A DNA stretch of 64,000 bases from Pseudomonadales bacterium. GTDB lineage: Bacteria; Pseudomonadota; Gammaproteobacteria; Pseudomonadales; DC-out160. Position 1 is the stretch's first letter, and the number at the start of each line of letters is the position of its first letter. A program made the translations under genes and the position numbers. Below the pieces are notes generated by a model. It did no database searches. It was not told the origin of the DNA and saw only the letters and a program-made list of their open reading frames with translations. The stretch lies in contig JAHRWA010000039.1 of the NCBI GenBank assembly GCA_019090455.1, positions 62,001 to 126,000 on the forward strand, read 5' to 3'. Positions 9,118 through 17,865 of this stretch are shown piece after piece.

Positions 9118-9969
9118 CTAAACCTCAATATTCAACTGAGAGAGTAGTTTGTCTCCGCCTCGGTTCTTAGTAAAGCCTCGTGCGCTTAAACCACCATCAT
9201 GATTTAAAATAACACCCGTTGAAGGGATGTTGTCTTCTCGGCTAGCAAAAAAAACATAAGCACCGGCATAGTCTTTGGGTTTGGGCATCACACCCACCGG
9301 AACAAGGTTTGGAATTGCTTGCCCTAGCATTTTCCCAGGAATCACTTTTTCATCTTGCCCTAATGCCTCGGAGCCTCTTAAGTTTGTATCAATGGCACCC
9401 GGTGCAACACCATTCACTCGAATATGAGGCGCTAACTCAAAAGCAAATTGTCGGATCAAACCCACCACAGCATGTTTCGTCGCTGTGTAAAGCGGGCCTC
9501 CACCATCAGGATAAAACCCCGCATTTGAAACCGTGAAAATCATTGATCCGCCACTACGAGCGAGTGGCTCTAAGGCCGCTTTGGCCAGATACAAATAGCC
9601 TTTCACATTGATATGAAATAAATCATCAAAAGACTGGTCGAGTTGCTCGACAGGTAGGTCCACTAAACTCTTGGAAAAATCCCAGATGCCCGCATTACCT
9701 ATGATGCAATCTAATTTACCAAATTTAGCCACGCAACTCGCCACTGCATTTTCATTGTCTTGGTAATTTCGCACATCGCCGTTGACGGCTAGGAGTTTAT
9801 CGGCAAAACCCTTTTCCTTAATTTTTTGAGTCAGCGCACTCGTCGCCTTTTCCGATTTATCCATGACGGTCACGCTAGCCCCTTCATCGAGAAAGCGTTC
9901 AACTATCGCTAACCCCAGTCCTGAAGCACCACCGGTAATTAATACAGATTCATTTTTGAGGCGAGACAT
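9118..9969 (-). CDS. cis-dihydrodiol dehydrogenase (BphB/HcaB-like SDR)
   Basis: 283-residue short-chain dehydrogenase with nucleotide-binding GGASGLGL (residues 13-20), the intact catalytic set S148, Y161, K165 and the downstream VNGVAPGAI element. The segment IIGNAGIWDFS (about 89-99) is a hallmark of the BphB/HcaB/CmtB group, which oxidises cis-dihydrodiols made by Rieske dioxygenases to catechols with NAD+. It lies between dioxygenase pairs 2 and 1 on the same strand, so it could serve either. AAGGAAGA precedes the ATG at a good distance. Family assignment is firm; the diol substrate is unknown. Confidence 0.88.
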   Translation of the reverse strand: MSRLKNESVLITGGASGLGLAIVERFLDEGASVTVMDKSEKATSALTQKIKEKGFADKLLAVNGDVRNYQDNENAVASCVAKFGKLDCIIGNAGIWDFSKSLVDLPVEQLDQSFDDLFHINVKGYLYLAKAALEPLARSGGSMIFTVSNAGFYPDGGGPLYTATKHAVVGLIRQFAFELAPHIRVNGVAPGAIDTNLRGSEALGQDEKVIPGKMLGQAIPNLVPVGVMPKPKDYAGAYVFFASREDNIPSTGVILNHDGGLSARGFTKNRGGDKLLSQLNIEV

Positions 9970-10019
9970 ATTCTTCCTTTTTTAAACCACTAACTTAATG
10001 ACAAGTGACTATTCATGGA

Positions 10020-10541
10020 CTAAAACAGATTACTTAAGTTTTGCGAAAGTATAACTGTTTGATCCAAATAGATATGGCGCTGAGCTAGCTTCAATTGACC
10101 ATCAACACGCCGAATAACATCCTCTCTCCGACCTATCCAGCTGTCCTCGCTACTATTGTATCGAGTTCGATAAAGATGGAAGTTCAATCCCACTGTGATT
10201 TCATCGCCGGTATTATCAATGACTCGGACATTACTGACTGAGTGACGTGTACGAGAAGGAGGATCTTCGGACCACGCATACTTACCCGTCATTTTTCTCA
10301 CTCGAAGTTGAAGCATTGTTAAATCTTCGTCGAAAAAAGCCATGGCTCCGGGGGCGGTAAATTCTTTATCGACCTCGGCAGAAGTGGTCGTTCGACGAAT
10401 GGGCATCCAATAGTGAACATCCTCTGTGAGCAAAGCCAACCACTCATCAAATCGACGTTCGTCTAACAGGCTAGCTTCATCATAAAGAAACTGCTCCATT
10501 TCATACTGCAACAACATCTGCTCTATCGTAATCGTTGACAT
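10020..10541 (-). CDS. Aromatic-ring-hydroxylating dioxygenase, beta subunit (pair 2)
   Basis: 173-residue small subunit of a Rieske oxygenase: an N-terminal helix followed by FDEWLALLTEDVHYWMPIRR, the RTRHSVSNVRV strand motif, and a C-terminal region with RREDVIRR, all closely following the biphenyl/benzoate-dioxygenase beta family. Its ATG touches the TAA of the alpha gene (one shared base), implying coupled translation and a 1:1 complex. About 50 bases separate it from the BphB-like dehydrogenase downstream. Confidence 0.9.
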   Translation of the reverse strand: MSTITIEQMLLQYEMEQFLYDEASLLDERRFDEWLALLTEDVHYWMPIRRTTTSAEVDKEFTAPGAMAFFDEDLTMLQLRVRKMTGKYAWSEDPPSRTRHSVSNVRVIDNTGDEITVGLNFHLYRTRYNSSEDSWIGRREDVIRRVDGQLKLAQRHIYLDQTVILSQNLSNLF

Positions 10542-11896
10542 TAGAATGTCCCCCTAGGTTCGGGAGAATGACTCTTGATTAAGTCCTCCCAATTCTCCGC
10601 CTTCATCCACTCGGCCCATGATTGGTAGAGCCACCGCTGAGCGTGCTCAGTCAATACCGTTTCAATTCTCGCTTGTCCAGAATTAGGATCAATAAGAACT
10701 TCATCCATCCCCATTCCCATTTTAAAATTTAACGGTCGACTTCCGGTCACTAACCCCTTTGATCCTGTGGTGGCATGACTCCAGTTTTCACCATCATCTT
10801 GCTCCAGTAATCCCGATGGGCCAAAAAAATGTATCGCTCCCTGAATCACTCTTCGTTTGACTTCGGGAGCCATGCTTTTTTCAACAAACGTAAACCACCA
10901 TAATTCGGTTTCCATCGGACCTTTTGGGAGTCGTAAGCAGAGCTGAGTTCCGCCGGTTGAAACCCACAAATTGGGGAAAATATTAGGGTGTCCTTTTGAT
11001 CGAATTCCCACAGGACCTAGAGCGTCTTTCGCTGATTGCTCTCCTCTCCAAGAATTAGAATTTTTTGGATTTTTGCGATTCGATGCCGTATCAACATTCG
11101 CGTATTTTTTATCTAAACGCTGCTGAGCTTCTTCAGTAACGCCAGCCCCTCCAATCGCATGTCCGTATTCACCCATTATCACCATCTGATTCATGGGTGC
11201 CAAAAACTCTTCTGTTAACATACCCTGCTTGACGGCAGATCCATGGCTGATCTTGGGATGATACCAATCAAACAAATTATCAACGGCTAACTTCCAATTA
11301 CACTTTACAATATTTTTCTGTACACCATCGACAACTTCAACATCTCCTTGTTCAGCAATTTGGTCTATGCCCAGCCGACCTACCCAGCCCAGAAAATCGT
11401 CTAGTGGAATCGCATCAGGATCTAAAGTCGCAAAAACAAACCCTTTGTAGCTTTCTACTTTCGCGGCTTTCGTTAAACCCCAATCCTTTTTATCGATACC
11501 ACCACGATAAAATGTATCTTGTCCAGGCAACCCAATAAGATCGCCATTGAGTCCAAAATTCCAACCATGATAAGAACAAAAAAACGATCTCGCTTTACCC
11601 TGTTCTGCACGACAAACGGTATTTCCGCGGTGTGGGCAGGAGTTAATCAAGACCTGTACATTTAAGTCGTCATCTCTGACAGCGATAACCTCATCTTCAC
11701 CAATGTAATTGGTAAAGTAGCTACCCCGTTCTGGAAGCTGAGAATCGTGGCACATAAAATTCCAGCCACGAGCAAATATTTTTTTTAACTCAGCTTGATA
11801 GACGCCTTCATCCGAGAAGATTCTTCTATCCACTAGCCCATTTTCATTGTCGATCAAATTATCCTGATCCACCACATCTGTTTGAGCTTCAGTCAT
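10541..11896 (-). CDS. Rieske aromatic-ring-hydroxylating dioxygenase, alpha subunit (pair 2)
   Basis: 451-residue large subunit. The Rieske ligands are C87, H89, C107 and H110 (CPH, 17 residues, CSYH); mononuclear iron ligands are H213 and H218 with bridging D210 (DNLFDWYHPKISH). CGGAGA precedes the ATG. The region between the iron site and the C-terminus is long and charged (SNRKNPKNSNSW, about residues 270-282), unlike the compact naphthalene/biphenyl enzymes, so the substrate pocket is probably different. It is first in a minus-strand unit alpha2-beta2-SDR-alpha1-beta1, transcribed away from the divergent extradiol dioxygenase gene. Confidence 0.92.
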   Translation of the reverse strand: MTEAQTDVVDQDNLIDNENGLVDRRIFSDEGVYQAELKKIFARGWNFMCHDSQLPERGSYFTNYIGEDEVIAVRDDDLNVQVLINSCPHRGNTVCRAEQGKARSFFCSYHGWNFGLNGDLIGLPGQDTFYRGGIDKKDWGLTKAAKVESYKGFVFATLDPDAIPLDDFLGWVGRLGIDQIAEQGDVEVVDGVQKNIVKCNWKLAVDNLFDWYHPKISHGSAVKQGMLTEEFLAPMNQMVIMGEYGHAIGGAGVTEEAQQRLDKKYANVDTASNRKNPKNSNSWRGEQSAKDALGPVGIRSKGHPNIFPNLWVSTGGTQLCLRLPKGPMETELWWFTFVEKSMAPEVKRRVIQGAIHFFGPSGLLEQDDGENWSHATTGSKGLVTGSRPLNFKMGMGMDEVLIDPNSGQARIETVLTEHAQRWLYQSWAEWMKAENWEDLIKSHSPEPRGTF

Positions 11897-12265
11897 AATG
11901 TTCTCCGGTAGTAGAATGACTAAATTAGGATGACTAAATTAAGGTGACTCATTTTAGAATGACTAAATTTAGAATGACTGTGCCATGAGAGTTGATATTG
12001 CGCTCGTTAGAACAACGGTGGGCAAATCTTATTTCGGCACGCGCTAATAGTCGCACAAATAAAGTGGTAAAAACAATCCCAGCATTGGCCCCATTCATGC
12101 CTAAACACTTAATGGGTTTATCAGCCTTTCCGTGAAGTTGGCCAATAAAAATAATTCGCTTTTTTAAACATAATTATTCAGCAAGACTACTCTACCTGTG
12201 ATAAAAATACGGCACTTAAATTTTACATCACCGCGCTAACGCATCAACATTGAAATCAGGGTGAC
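11897..12265. promoter_or_regulatory. Divergent intergenic region between dioxygenase alpha 2 and extradiol dioxygenase
   Basis: 369 bases without a credible gene. It must hold the promoters for the minus-strand dioxygenase unit and the plus-strand ring-cleavage gene. The left end carries a tandem TGACTAAATT repeat array (described separately); the right half is AT-rich with several possible -10 elements but no pair I would assign. No regulator is encoded nearby to indicate an operator class. Confidence 0.5.
11917..11980. repeat. Four-unit 14/15-bp tandem repeat, TGACTAAATTAGGA type
   Basis: Units at 11917-11930, 11931-11944, 11945-11959 and 11960-11974, plus a partial TGACTG, each begin with TGACT and continue AAATT or CATTTT. 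The array starts 20 bases upstream of the dioxygenase alpha 2 ATG. It could be a multi-copy binding site for a regulator or simply slippage-derived sequence like other arrays in the window; base sequence alone cannot decide. Confidence 0.7.
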
Positions 12266-13180
12266 ATGATGAGCGAAACCACTTCAGTAACGTCAACGAG
12301 CAACATTACCAATACCGCAGCCACAGTCTCGAACCTAAGTTATTTAGGTGTTCATGGAAAGGACTTGGATGCATGGCAATCATTTCTTACCGGCGTACTC
12401 GGTGTCAGCTCCAAACAAAGCGACACCGATCTTCAAGTGCGGTTTGACGAACAAGAAACTCGACTCCGAGTGATCAAGGGCGACACCAATGATATTCAAT
12501 ATGCCGGCTACGAAGTGGATAATGAAGAAAATCTACTTGCGGTAAAAGCACGCTTAGATGAAATGGGGTACACCACAGAATTAGTCGACAAGGCGCAAGC
12601 AAAAGAGTACGGCGTGATCGGTCTTGTCAAAACTCATGATCCCGACGGTCTTGAAATACACTTAGTTTATGGCGCCGACATACGTCCCGACAAACCCTTC
12701 GTATCTCCAACAGGCGTCAGCGGATTTGTAACGGGCGACCAAGGGTTTGGCCATATTGTTTTGACTGTCAAATCAATGGATGCCGCGCGACAGTTTTATG
12801 AGCAGGGACTCGGGTTCAAAGTATCCGATTTCATCGCGATGCCCATGGGCAAACACAGCATGGAACTGGTTTTCTTACATTGTAATTCCCGCCACCATAC
12901 ATTGGCTCTCGCCCCCATTCCTATGCCAACTCGATTACTGCATTTTATGATGCAGGTGGAAAATGTCGATGACGTGGGTTTAGGCTTAGAGCGAGCCAAT
13001 GCGGCGGAATGCAAAATCACCAGTAGCTTAGGCCGTCATACCAATGACGAGATGTTCAGTTTCTACGTGAGATCACCCAGCGGCTTTGATGTGGAGTTTG
13101 GTTGTGGCGCGCGTACCGTGGACTCTGATTGGACCGTTAAACATTATAAATCCGGCAGCATTTGGGGACATAAACGCTAG
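12266..13180 (+). CDS. Type I (VOC-fold) extradiol ring-cleavage dioxygenase, BphC-like
   Basis: 304 residues in two vicinal-oxygen-chelate halves. The C-terminal half has the Fe(II) ligands H163 (GFGHIVL), H211 (RHHTLAL) and E277 (FDVEFG), with H197 at the position of the catalytic His of BphC. The family cleaves catechols next to the diol (2,3-dihydroxybiphenyl and related bulky catechols). It is one of only two plus-strand genes in the island and is divergent from the dioxygenase unit. The first 20 residues are a Ser/Thr/Asn-rich extension; a second ATG follows the first directly, and the AGGGTG upstream could serve either. The catechol substrate is not readable from the sequence. Confidence 0.9.
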   Translation: MMSETTSVTSTSNITNTAATVSNLSYLGVHGKDLDAWQSFLTGVLGVSSKQSDTDLQVRFDEQETRLRVIKGDTNDIQYAGYEVDNEENLLAVKARLDEMGYTTELVDKAQAKEYGVIGLVKTHDPDGLEIHLVYGADIRPDKPFVSPTGVSGFVTGDQGFGHIVLTVKSMDAARQFYEQGLGFKVSDFIAMPMGKHSMELVFLHCNSRHHTLALAPIPMPTRLLHFMMQVENVDDVGLGLERANAAECKITSSLGRHTNDEMFSFYVRSPSGFDVEFGCGARTVDSDWTVKHYKSGSIWGHKR

Positions 13181-13237
13181 TAGTAGTTTGCGCGGTCCAC
13201 CGGTCAAAAACTACCAAAAGAAAAGGTTACAAAAGGA

Positions 13238-13276
13238 AAACACCCAAAGTTAAGCTAGCTCTCACTTTGGGTGTTT
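13238..13276. terminator. Bidirectional rho-independent terminator after the extradiol dioxygenase
   Basis: 13-base perfect arms AAACACCCAAAGT (13238-13250) and ACTTTGGGTGTTT (13264-13276) with a 13-base loop, followed on the plus strand by an AT-rich T-run and flanked by an A-rich stretch on the other side. It sits between the converging extradiol dioxygenase and SDR genes, so it can stop transcripts from both directions. Confidence 0.82.
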
Positions 13277-13330
13277 CAATTTATTTTTTAAAAATGAAAA
13301 TACTGACCCTCATCTGTGATCTCTAATCAT

Positions 13331-14071
13331 TCACATTCCAGGATAGGCACCACCATCAACTAACATACTCGTCCCCGTAATAAATTTCGCAATATCCGAA
13401 CACAAGAACGCAGCGATTTGACCAAAATCACTCGCCTCCCCTAAGGTTTTCACTGGCAGCGCTTCGGCTATTTTATCCAAATCTACGCCGAGGTCGGTTA
13501 ATCGATCCGTTACGTGAGCACCAGGCTGTATGCAATTAGCCGTTATACCGTTAGCAGCCACTTCACTGCCCAACACTTTAATATAAGCACTAGCCCCCGC
13601 TCTTGCGGTGGCAGATGCCGCAATAAATGCCGAGGGCTCTCGTACCGCATGAGAAGTAATGGCAAGAATCCGTCCCCAACCACGCTCTTTCATACCGGGA
13701 ACTGCTGCAGCGCACATCGCGATCGTCGACATTAAGTTAAGGTCAACCGCATATTGAAAGCCTTCCAAGCTCGTAGCAGTAGGTCTGCCAGGGGGCGGTC
13801 CACCGGCATTGGTCACTAAAATATCAACCTGTCCCATAGCGGCAATCGCTTCATTAATAAATCCCGATGCGCCTTCTCCTGTAGAAACGTCAGCTGTGAT
13901 ACCGACAGTGTCACCGCCTAATTTTGCCACTGATTCGGCAACTCTATCGGCGTCCCTGCCGCAGATTGCCACTTGTGCCCCTTCATCAACTAACGATTTT
14001 GCCGTAGCGAAACCTAAGCCTTTGGTTGCCGCGGCGATAGCGGCTTTTTTTCCTTTAATTTTTAAATCCAT
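13331..14071 (-). CDS. Divergent SDR-family protein with altered catalytic residues
   Basis: 246 residues with a Rossmann-type start and the NAGG element, closing with TGTSMLVDGGAYPGM as in FabG-like SDRs. The cofactor loop reads AATKGLGFA rather than TGxxxGxG. S140 is present, but the positions 13 and 17 residues later, normally catalytic Tyr and Lys, are S153 and R157 (AASATARAG). This S/R pattern resembles a divergent SDR subgroup annotated as oxidoreductases, so it may be a functional variant chemistry rather than decay. GGGGAAA precedes the ATG. It is downstream of the amidohydrolase in the same direction. Confidence 0.8.
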   Translation of the reverse strand: MDLKIKGKKAAIAAATKGLGFATAKSLVDEGAQVAICGRDADRVAESVAKLGGDTVGITADVSTGEGASGFINEAIAAMGQVDILVTNAGGPPPGRPTATSLEGFQYAVDLNLMSTIAMCAAAVPGMKERGWGRILAITSHAVREPSAFIAASATARAGASAYIKVLGSEVAANGITANCIQPGAHVTDRLTDLGVDLDKIAEALPVKTLGEASDFGQIAAFLCSDIAKFITGTSMLVDGGAYPGM

Positions 14072-14199
14072 GCTATTTCCCCAGGCAATATAATTAACGC
14101 ATCAACAGATAGGCTGATCATTGTGATTTTTCAAAGTAGAACATACCCAACCACTATTGGCCACATTTCAAATGTAGTAGAAACCAAAGTCCAGTACGC

Positions 14200-15183
14200 T
14201 CACAAAGCAAGAAACCGTTCAGCCGCTTCATAGGAAAGGGAGTTGCTATTTTTTTCAGCCCCTTCCTTAATAAAACCTTCCAGATCTTTTTGCATAATGG
14301 CAAAGGGATAATCCGTGCCCGCAAAAACCTGACCAGGCGCAAACTCACTAGCGAGATAGTTGAGATAACCCGAATCATAAACAAGACTGTCGTAAAAAAA
14401 GCGAGCGGCATAATGCTGTGGCGACTCCGGTAACTCTCCAGCAAAAGACTTCGTTAATTTCCAGCCCTGAGTTAAGCGGTGGGTTAGCGAAACAATCGCA
14501 CCCCCCCCATGGCTAAAACCAATTCGCAATCGAGGATATCTAACCGGAATTCCTCCACGAATAATAGATATGGCAGAAAGTGCCGTATCTAATGGGAACG
14601 CAGCAAAAGGAATGAGATCTGGTGTTTTTGATAATCGATCAGAACCAATGGGACGAAGTGCATGGACAAATATACTAAGTTCTTGGCTCTCGGCTTCGGC
14701 AAAGAACTCTTCAAAGCGGGGATCACCCAACATCACTTCATTGATATTGCTACCGATCTGAACACCCGCAAACCCTTCCGCTTTTAATCGCGATAGTGAT
14801 TTTGCGGCCAGTGCCGGATCTTGCAATGGCACAATTCCCAAACCAGAAAAACGATTCGGCGCAACGGCAATCATCTCTGAAATAACGTGATTCATCCAAT
14901 GGCACATCTCCAATCCCACCAAGGGTTGGAACCAGTAGGACAACAGCTCAGGCATCGGCGACAAAACTTGCATATCCACATTGTCACGATCCATGTCTTC
15001 AATACGGCGCTGTGTATCCCAGGAGCGACTGTCTATTCGGCGAAAAGTTTTTCCATCAATAACAATTTTCGCCGAGTCCTCGCCACAAACCATGCACGGC
15101 CACTTTGTTTCGTTATTTCTATCCGGATTATCAGGAAAACCGCTTGGAACAATATGAGTATGTACATCAATCAAACGTGTCAA
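14200..15183 (-). CDS. ACMSD-type amidohydrolase (probable non-oxidative decarboxylase)
   Basis: 327-residue amidohydrolase-2 family protein. Metal ligands are visible as H8 and H10 (VHTH), H174 (FVHALRP), and D291 (AGTDYPF), with H225 in GFSHGGG. This set matches aminocarboxymuconate-semialdehyde decarboxylase and relatives that decarboxylate aromatic acids or ring-cleavage products, or hydrolyse related compounds. An insert with two Cys (MVCGE, about 30-34) follows the first strand, as in many ACMSD homologues. It lies 13 bases after the ferredoxin stop, in one operon. Family confident; substrate unknown. Confidence 0.85.
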   Translation of the reverse strand: MTRLIDVHTHIVPSGFPDNPDRNNETKWPCMVCGEDSAKIVIDGKTFRRIDSRSWDTQRRIEDMDRDNVDMQVLSPMPELLSYWFQPLVGLEMCHWMNHVISEMIAVAPNRFSGLGIVPLQDPALAAKSLSRLKAEGFAGVQIGSNINEVMLGDPRFEEFFAEAESQELSIFVHALRPIGSDRLSKTPDLIPFAAFPLDTALSAISIIRGGIPVRYPRLRIGFSHGGGAIVSLTHRLTQGWKLTKSFAGELPESPQHYAARFFYDSLVYDSGYLNYLASEFAPGQVFAGTDYPFAIMQKDLEGFIKEGAEKNSNSLSYEAAERFLAL

Positions 15184-15196
15184 AATTAGAACCCCG

Positions 15197-15547
15197 CTAT
15201 TGGCTATCCGGTATTAACACAGACAAACCATCCAGTGCTTCTGTTATTTTAATCTGGCACGACAATCGACCCCGTGGATGAGGCTCCGCGGCAAATTCCA
15301 ACATAGTCAATTCCGATTGTTTCGCGGCTGGCAATTTATCAAACCACTCTTCATCCACGTGGACATGACAAGTTGCACAACTCAATGCGCCACCACACTC
15401 TGCTACGATACCCGCTAGAGCCTGACTCGTCGCTGACTTCATTAAACTAAGCCCTACCGTGGCATCGATTTCGTAGCACTCACCTTGATAGGATTTAAAC
15501 TTAACTTTTACGCACTTTTCTGACAATGAACGACTCCTAACAGGCAT
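15197..15547 (-). CDS. [2Fe-2S] ferredoxin, adrenodoxin/putidaredoxin type
   Basis: 116 residues from an ATG at 15547. The open frame extends to 15667, but that upstream part is inside the SDR gene and the degenerate intergenic repeat, so I prefer the internal start. Cluster ligands are C51, C57, C60 and C97 (CGGALSCATC, then LSC), the C-x5-C-x2-C-n-C spacing of adrenodoxin-like ferredoxins that feed P450s and some oxygenases. It is the only electron carrier in the island and could supply one or more of the three Rieske oxygenases; no reductase gene is present. The ribosome site is weak, so the start is uncertain. Confidence 0.85.
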   Translation of the reverse strand: MPVRSRSLSEKCVKVKFKSYQGECYEIDATVGLSLMKSATSQALAGIVAECGGALSCATCHVHVDEEWFDKLPAAKQSELTMLEFAAEPHPRGRLSCQIKITEALDGLSVLIPDSQ

Positions 15548-15644
15548 TGACTTAAAAGAAGTTTCTAACGTCATTAATCCAACATCTAGTCTTCCAATAT
15601 CTAGTAATGACAAACCTAGCAATGAATATTCTAGCCATAAAAAA

Positions 15645-16400
15645 TTACAACATCGTCGAACCACCATTCACACTGATGACTTGACCCGTTACAAAACTGG
15701 ATTCCGCACTGGCAAGATACGCTACCATTGAAGCCACTTCTTCCATTTCCGCCCCACGCCCCATTGGGATGACGGAGGTAAACTTGTCCATGATGGGCAG
15801 ACCTTTCTTAACTGCCGCTTGTACCATCGGGGTTGCTACCATACAAGGTGCAACGGTATTAATCGTAATTCCAGACTTTGCGAATTCGCGAGCCAAGCCC
15901 GTGGTGAGCCCATGCACGCCTCCTTTAGCCGCATTGTATCCTGCATGATTCCACAATCCATTGCGTACAGAATCGGCTCCGACGTTAATGATTCGTCCGT
16001 ATATCTGCTCAACCATTATTGGCAACGCTGCGTGGCAACACCAGAGAGTCGGCCATAGATTACGGTTCATTGTCTCTTTTAAGGATTCGGCATCGTGCTC
16101 TAAAAAAGGCCTAATGACACCACCACCCGCATTATTCACCAGAACATCAACAGAGCCAAAAGACTCATGAGTTTTCGCGACCATTTCTCTAACCAGCGAC
16201 TCCTCACTTAAATCACCGACTACCACCTGAACCCTGTCCAACTCCTTACTCAAATCCTGCTTCAACTCAAGAAGCCCCTCCTCATTTATATCCGCCAACA
16301 TGAGGTTCAATCCTTCGTCGTGAAATCGCTTCGCAATAACACGACCAATGGGGCTCGCAGCCCCAGTGATAATAGCGGTTTTTCCGTCTAATCCATTCAT
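15645..16400 (-). CDS. SDR-family dehydrogenase
   Basis: 251 residues: cofactor loop TGAASPIGR (12-20), VNNAGGG (88-94), and catalytic Y155/K159 in YNAAK, ending TGQVISVNGGSTML. The position of the usual catalytic Ser (13 before Tyr) is A142, with a Ser two residues later, so the classical Ser-Tyr-Lys set is incomplete as written. Similar enzymes oxidise hydroxyacyl or alicyclic alcohols in aromatic degradation. It lies 20 bases downstream of the alpha/beta hydrolase gene and upstream of the ferredoxin, in one minus-strand unit. Confidence 0.85.
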   Translation of the reverse strand: MNGLDGKTAIITGAASPIGRVIAKRFHDEGLNLMLADINEEGLLELKQDLSKELDRVQVVVGDLSEESLVREMVAKTHESFGSVDVLVNNAGGGVIRPFLEHDAESLKETMNRNLWPTLWCCHAALPIMVEQIYGRIINVGADSVRNGLWNHAGYNAAKGGVHGLTTGLAREFAKSGITINTVAPCMVATPMVQAAVKKGLPIMDKFTSVIPMGRGAEMEEVASMVAYLASAESSFVTGQVISVNGGSTML

Positions 16401-16420
16401 GATTTGAAGTCATTCATAAT

Positions 16421-17203
16421 TTATACACTTAGTTGGCGAATAAATCGATCTGCGGCCTGCAATACGGGTTCTGGCGTATCGAGATGGGGGTAATGAGTTC
16501 CTCCCTCGATTTCAAGATTTTCATGTGGACTAGTCAAACAATCTTGAATCAGATTTAAATTGTGTAAATAGCCATAATTGTCCGCCGTACCATATATGTC
16601 CAACACGGGGCATTTTATCTGGCGGACATTGGGAGAATAATCCAGTTTCACATCCCCTAAAGTAGAGGACGGAGTGGACCAGCCCCGAAATAGAATATCG
16701 GTGTTATCACCATGAAATGGAATTAACTTATCGCGTAACTTACCACTATGAAAAGCCTCAATCGCTTTATCTAAACCTTTATTCGTATCACCTGCGCTGA
16801 TAAGTTGGGGCGCAATTGCAATCGTGCCACAAACAGTATCTTGGTGAAGGCTGGAAGCAATGAGTGCTATACCGCCACCAAAACTATGACCAACCAAAAT
16901 CACTTTTCCAACACCAAAATGTTGAAAAATATCAACCAAAGGTTGATCCGCTTCCACTAAGCGTGCATCACCTTCACGCGGAAGTTCCAAAATATCCGAC
17001 TTCCCGTGCCCCCAACGTTCATCCACTATCCCTGCAAGACCGACCTTTTCACACAATTGTTGAGGAAACTCTCGCCACATTTTAATGCAATCCAAACCAC
17101 CATGAAGAAAAACTAATGTGGGTTTGGTTGCATCAATATCACTGATCAATTGAGTATTGATACGATGACCATTGGCCTGAATAAATTGTTCTTTGGTTTT
17201 CAT
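16421..17203 (-). CDS. Alpha/beta-hydrolase (possible meta-cleavage-product hydrolase)
   Basis: 260 residues of the alpha/beta-hydrolase fold: HGG oxyanion region at 34-36, nucleophile S107 in GHSFGG, acid D208 (YGTADNYG) and H237 (GGTHYPH) make a complete triad. In ring-cleavage clusters such enzymes often split the C-C bond of the meta-cleavage product (BphD, MhpC type), but esterases and lactonases share this architecture and I see no motif that decides. It follows dioxygenase pair 3 after a 150-base gap containing a tandem repeat and precedes an SDR. Confidence 0.8.
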   Translation of the reverse strand: MKTKEQFIQANGHRINTQLISDIDATKPTLVFLHGGLDCIKMWREFPQQLCEKVGLAGIVDERWGHGKSDILELPREGDARLVEADQPLVDIFQHFGVGKVILVGHSFGGGIALIASSLHQDTVCGTIAIAPQLISAGDTNKGLDKAIEAFHSGKLRDKLIPFHGDNTDILFRGWSTPSSTLGDVKLDYSPNVRQIKCPVLDIYGTADNYGYLHNLNLIQDCLTSPHENLEIEGGTHYPHLDTPEPVLQAADRFIRQLSV

Positions 17204-17227
17204 TACTCTTTAATCCTCTACTCTATT

Positions 17228-17283
17228 TGTTTACTACTGCCTGCTTACTGCCATCTGTTTACTACTGTCTGTTTACTACAATG
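17228..17283. repeat. Four-unit 14-bp tandem repeat, TGTTTACTACTGCC type
   Basis: Units at 17228-17241, 17242-17255, 17256-17269 and 17270-17283, each of the form TGYTTACTRC plus four variable bases, lie in the gap between the hydrolase start and dioxygenase beta 3. The units differ at one to five positions. No gene is encoded here. Confidence 0.75.
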
Positions 17284-17352
17284 AATATCGATCTTCTACA
17301 AAACTAGGCTAAAATTCAATAAAGGATTTAAGCTATCATTTTATAATATCAT

Positions 17353-17865
17353 TTAAATAATAATACTCACTTTCCCCTGTTCATTAATATTATCCACATC
17401 GAGAAAAGAGACTTTCTTTCGAATTTTTATATCGCCATCGATCAGACGGAGATAATAAATATGATGCCCTAGATAAGTTTCAGTGCTCCCACCTTTACTT
17501 CGGTATGTCACAAAATTTGACGTCACGCTAAAGCTCTCATCCGTGCCCTCTAGAATTCGAACATTAGTGACTAAATGTCGACACTTCGATTTCGGCCATT
17601 CCACATGCGCTGTCTTTTTTCCTAATCGTTTAACCCGTTCAGTTAATCGAAAATAGTCGTCCGCCACATAAAATAAAGTGGCTTTGGGTTCTACATCATC
17701 ACTGGATCCCGCTGGCGGTACCCAGTATTGGGCGTCTTCGGTAAATAAAGCGATCCAATCATCCAGTTGCCAAGCATCTAGCAAGGCTGCTTCATAATAC
17801 AAAAAATCTTCCAAATCAGAACGCGTAACGGAGAGTGTTGTCAGTTGCGGTTTTTGCACTTTCAT
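17353..17865 (-). CDS. Aromatic-ring-hydroxylating dioxygenase, beta subunit (pair 3)
   Basis: 170-residue Rieske-oxygenase small subunit (DLEDFLYYEAALLDAWQLDDW, split here as helix and WIALFTEDAQYWVPP strand, then CRHLVTNVRI). I chose the ATG at 17865 because it forms an ATGA overlap with the alpha-subunit stop and is preceded by GGAGAATC; the upstream extension lies inside the alpha gene. It pairs with alpha 3 as a coupled unit. The C-terminal end is short and basic. Confidence 0.9.
   Translation of the reverse strand: MKVQKPQLTTLSVTRSDLEDFLYYEAALLDAWQLDDWIALFTEDAQYWVPPAGSSDDVEPKATLFYVADDYFRLTERVKRLGKKTAHVEWPKSKCRHLVTNVRILEGTDESFSVTSNFVTYRSKGGSTETYLGHHIYYLRLIDGDIKIRKKVSFLDVDNINEQGKVSIII

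Noticed and set aside
15548-15667. Upstream extension of the ferredoxin frame
   Set aside because: It overlaps the SDR 3' end and a degenerate repeat region, is not ferredoxin-like, and would make the protein too long for the family.
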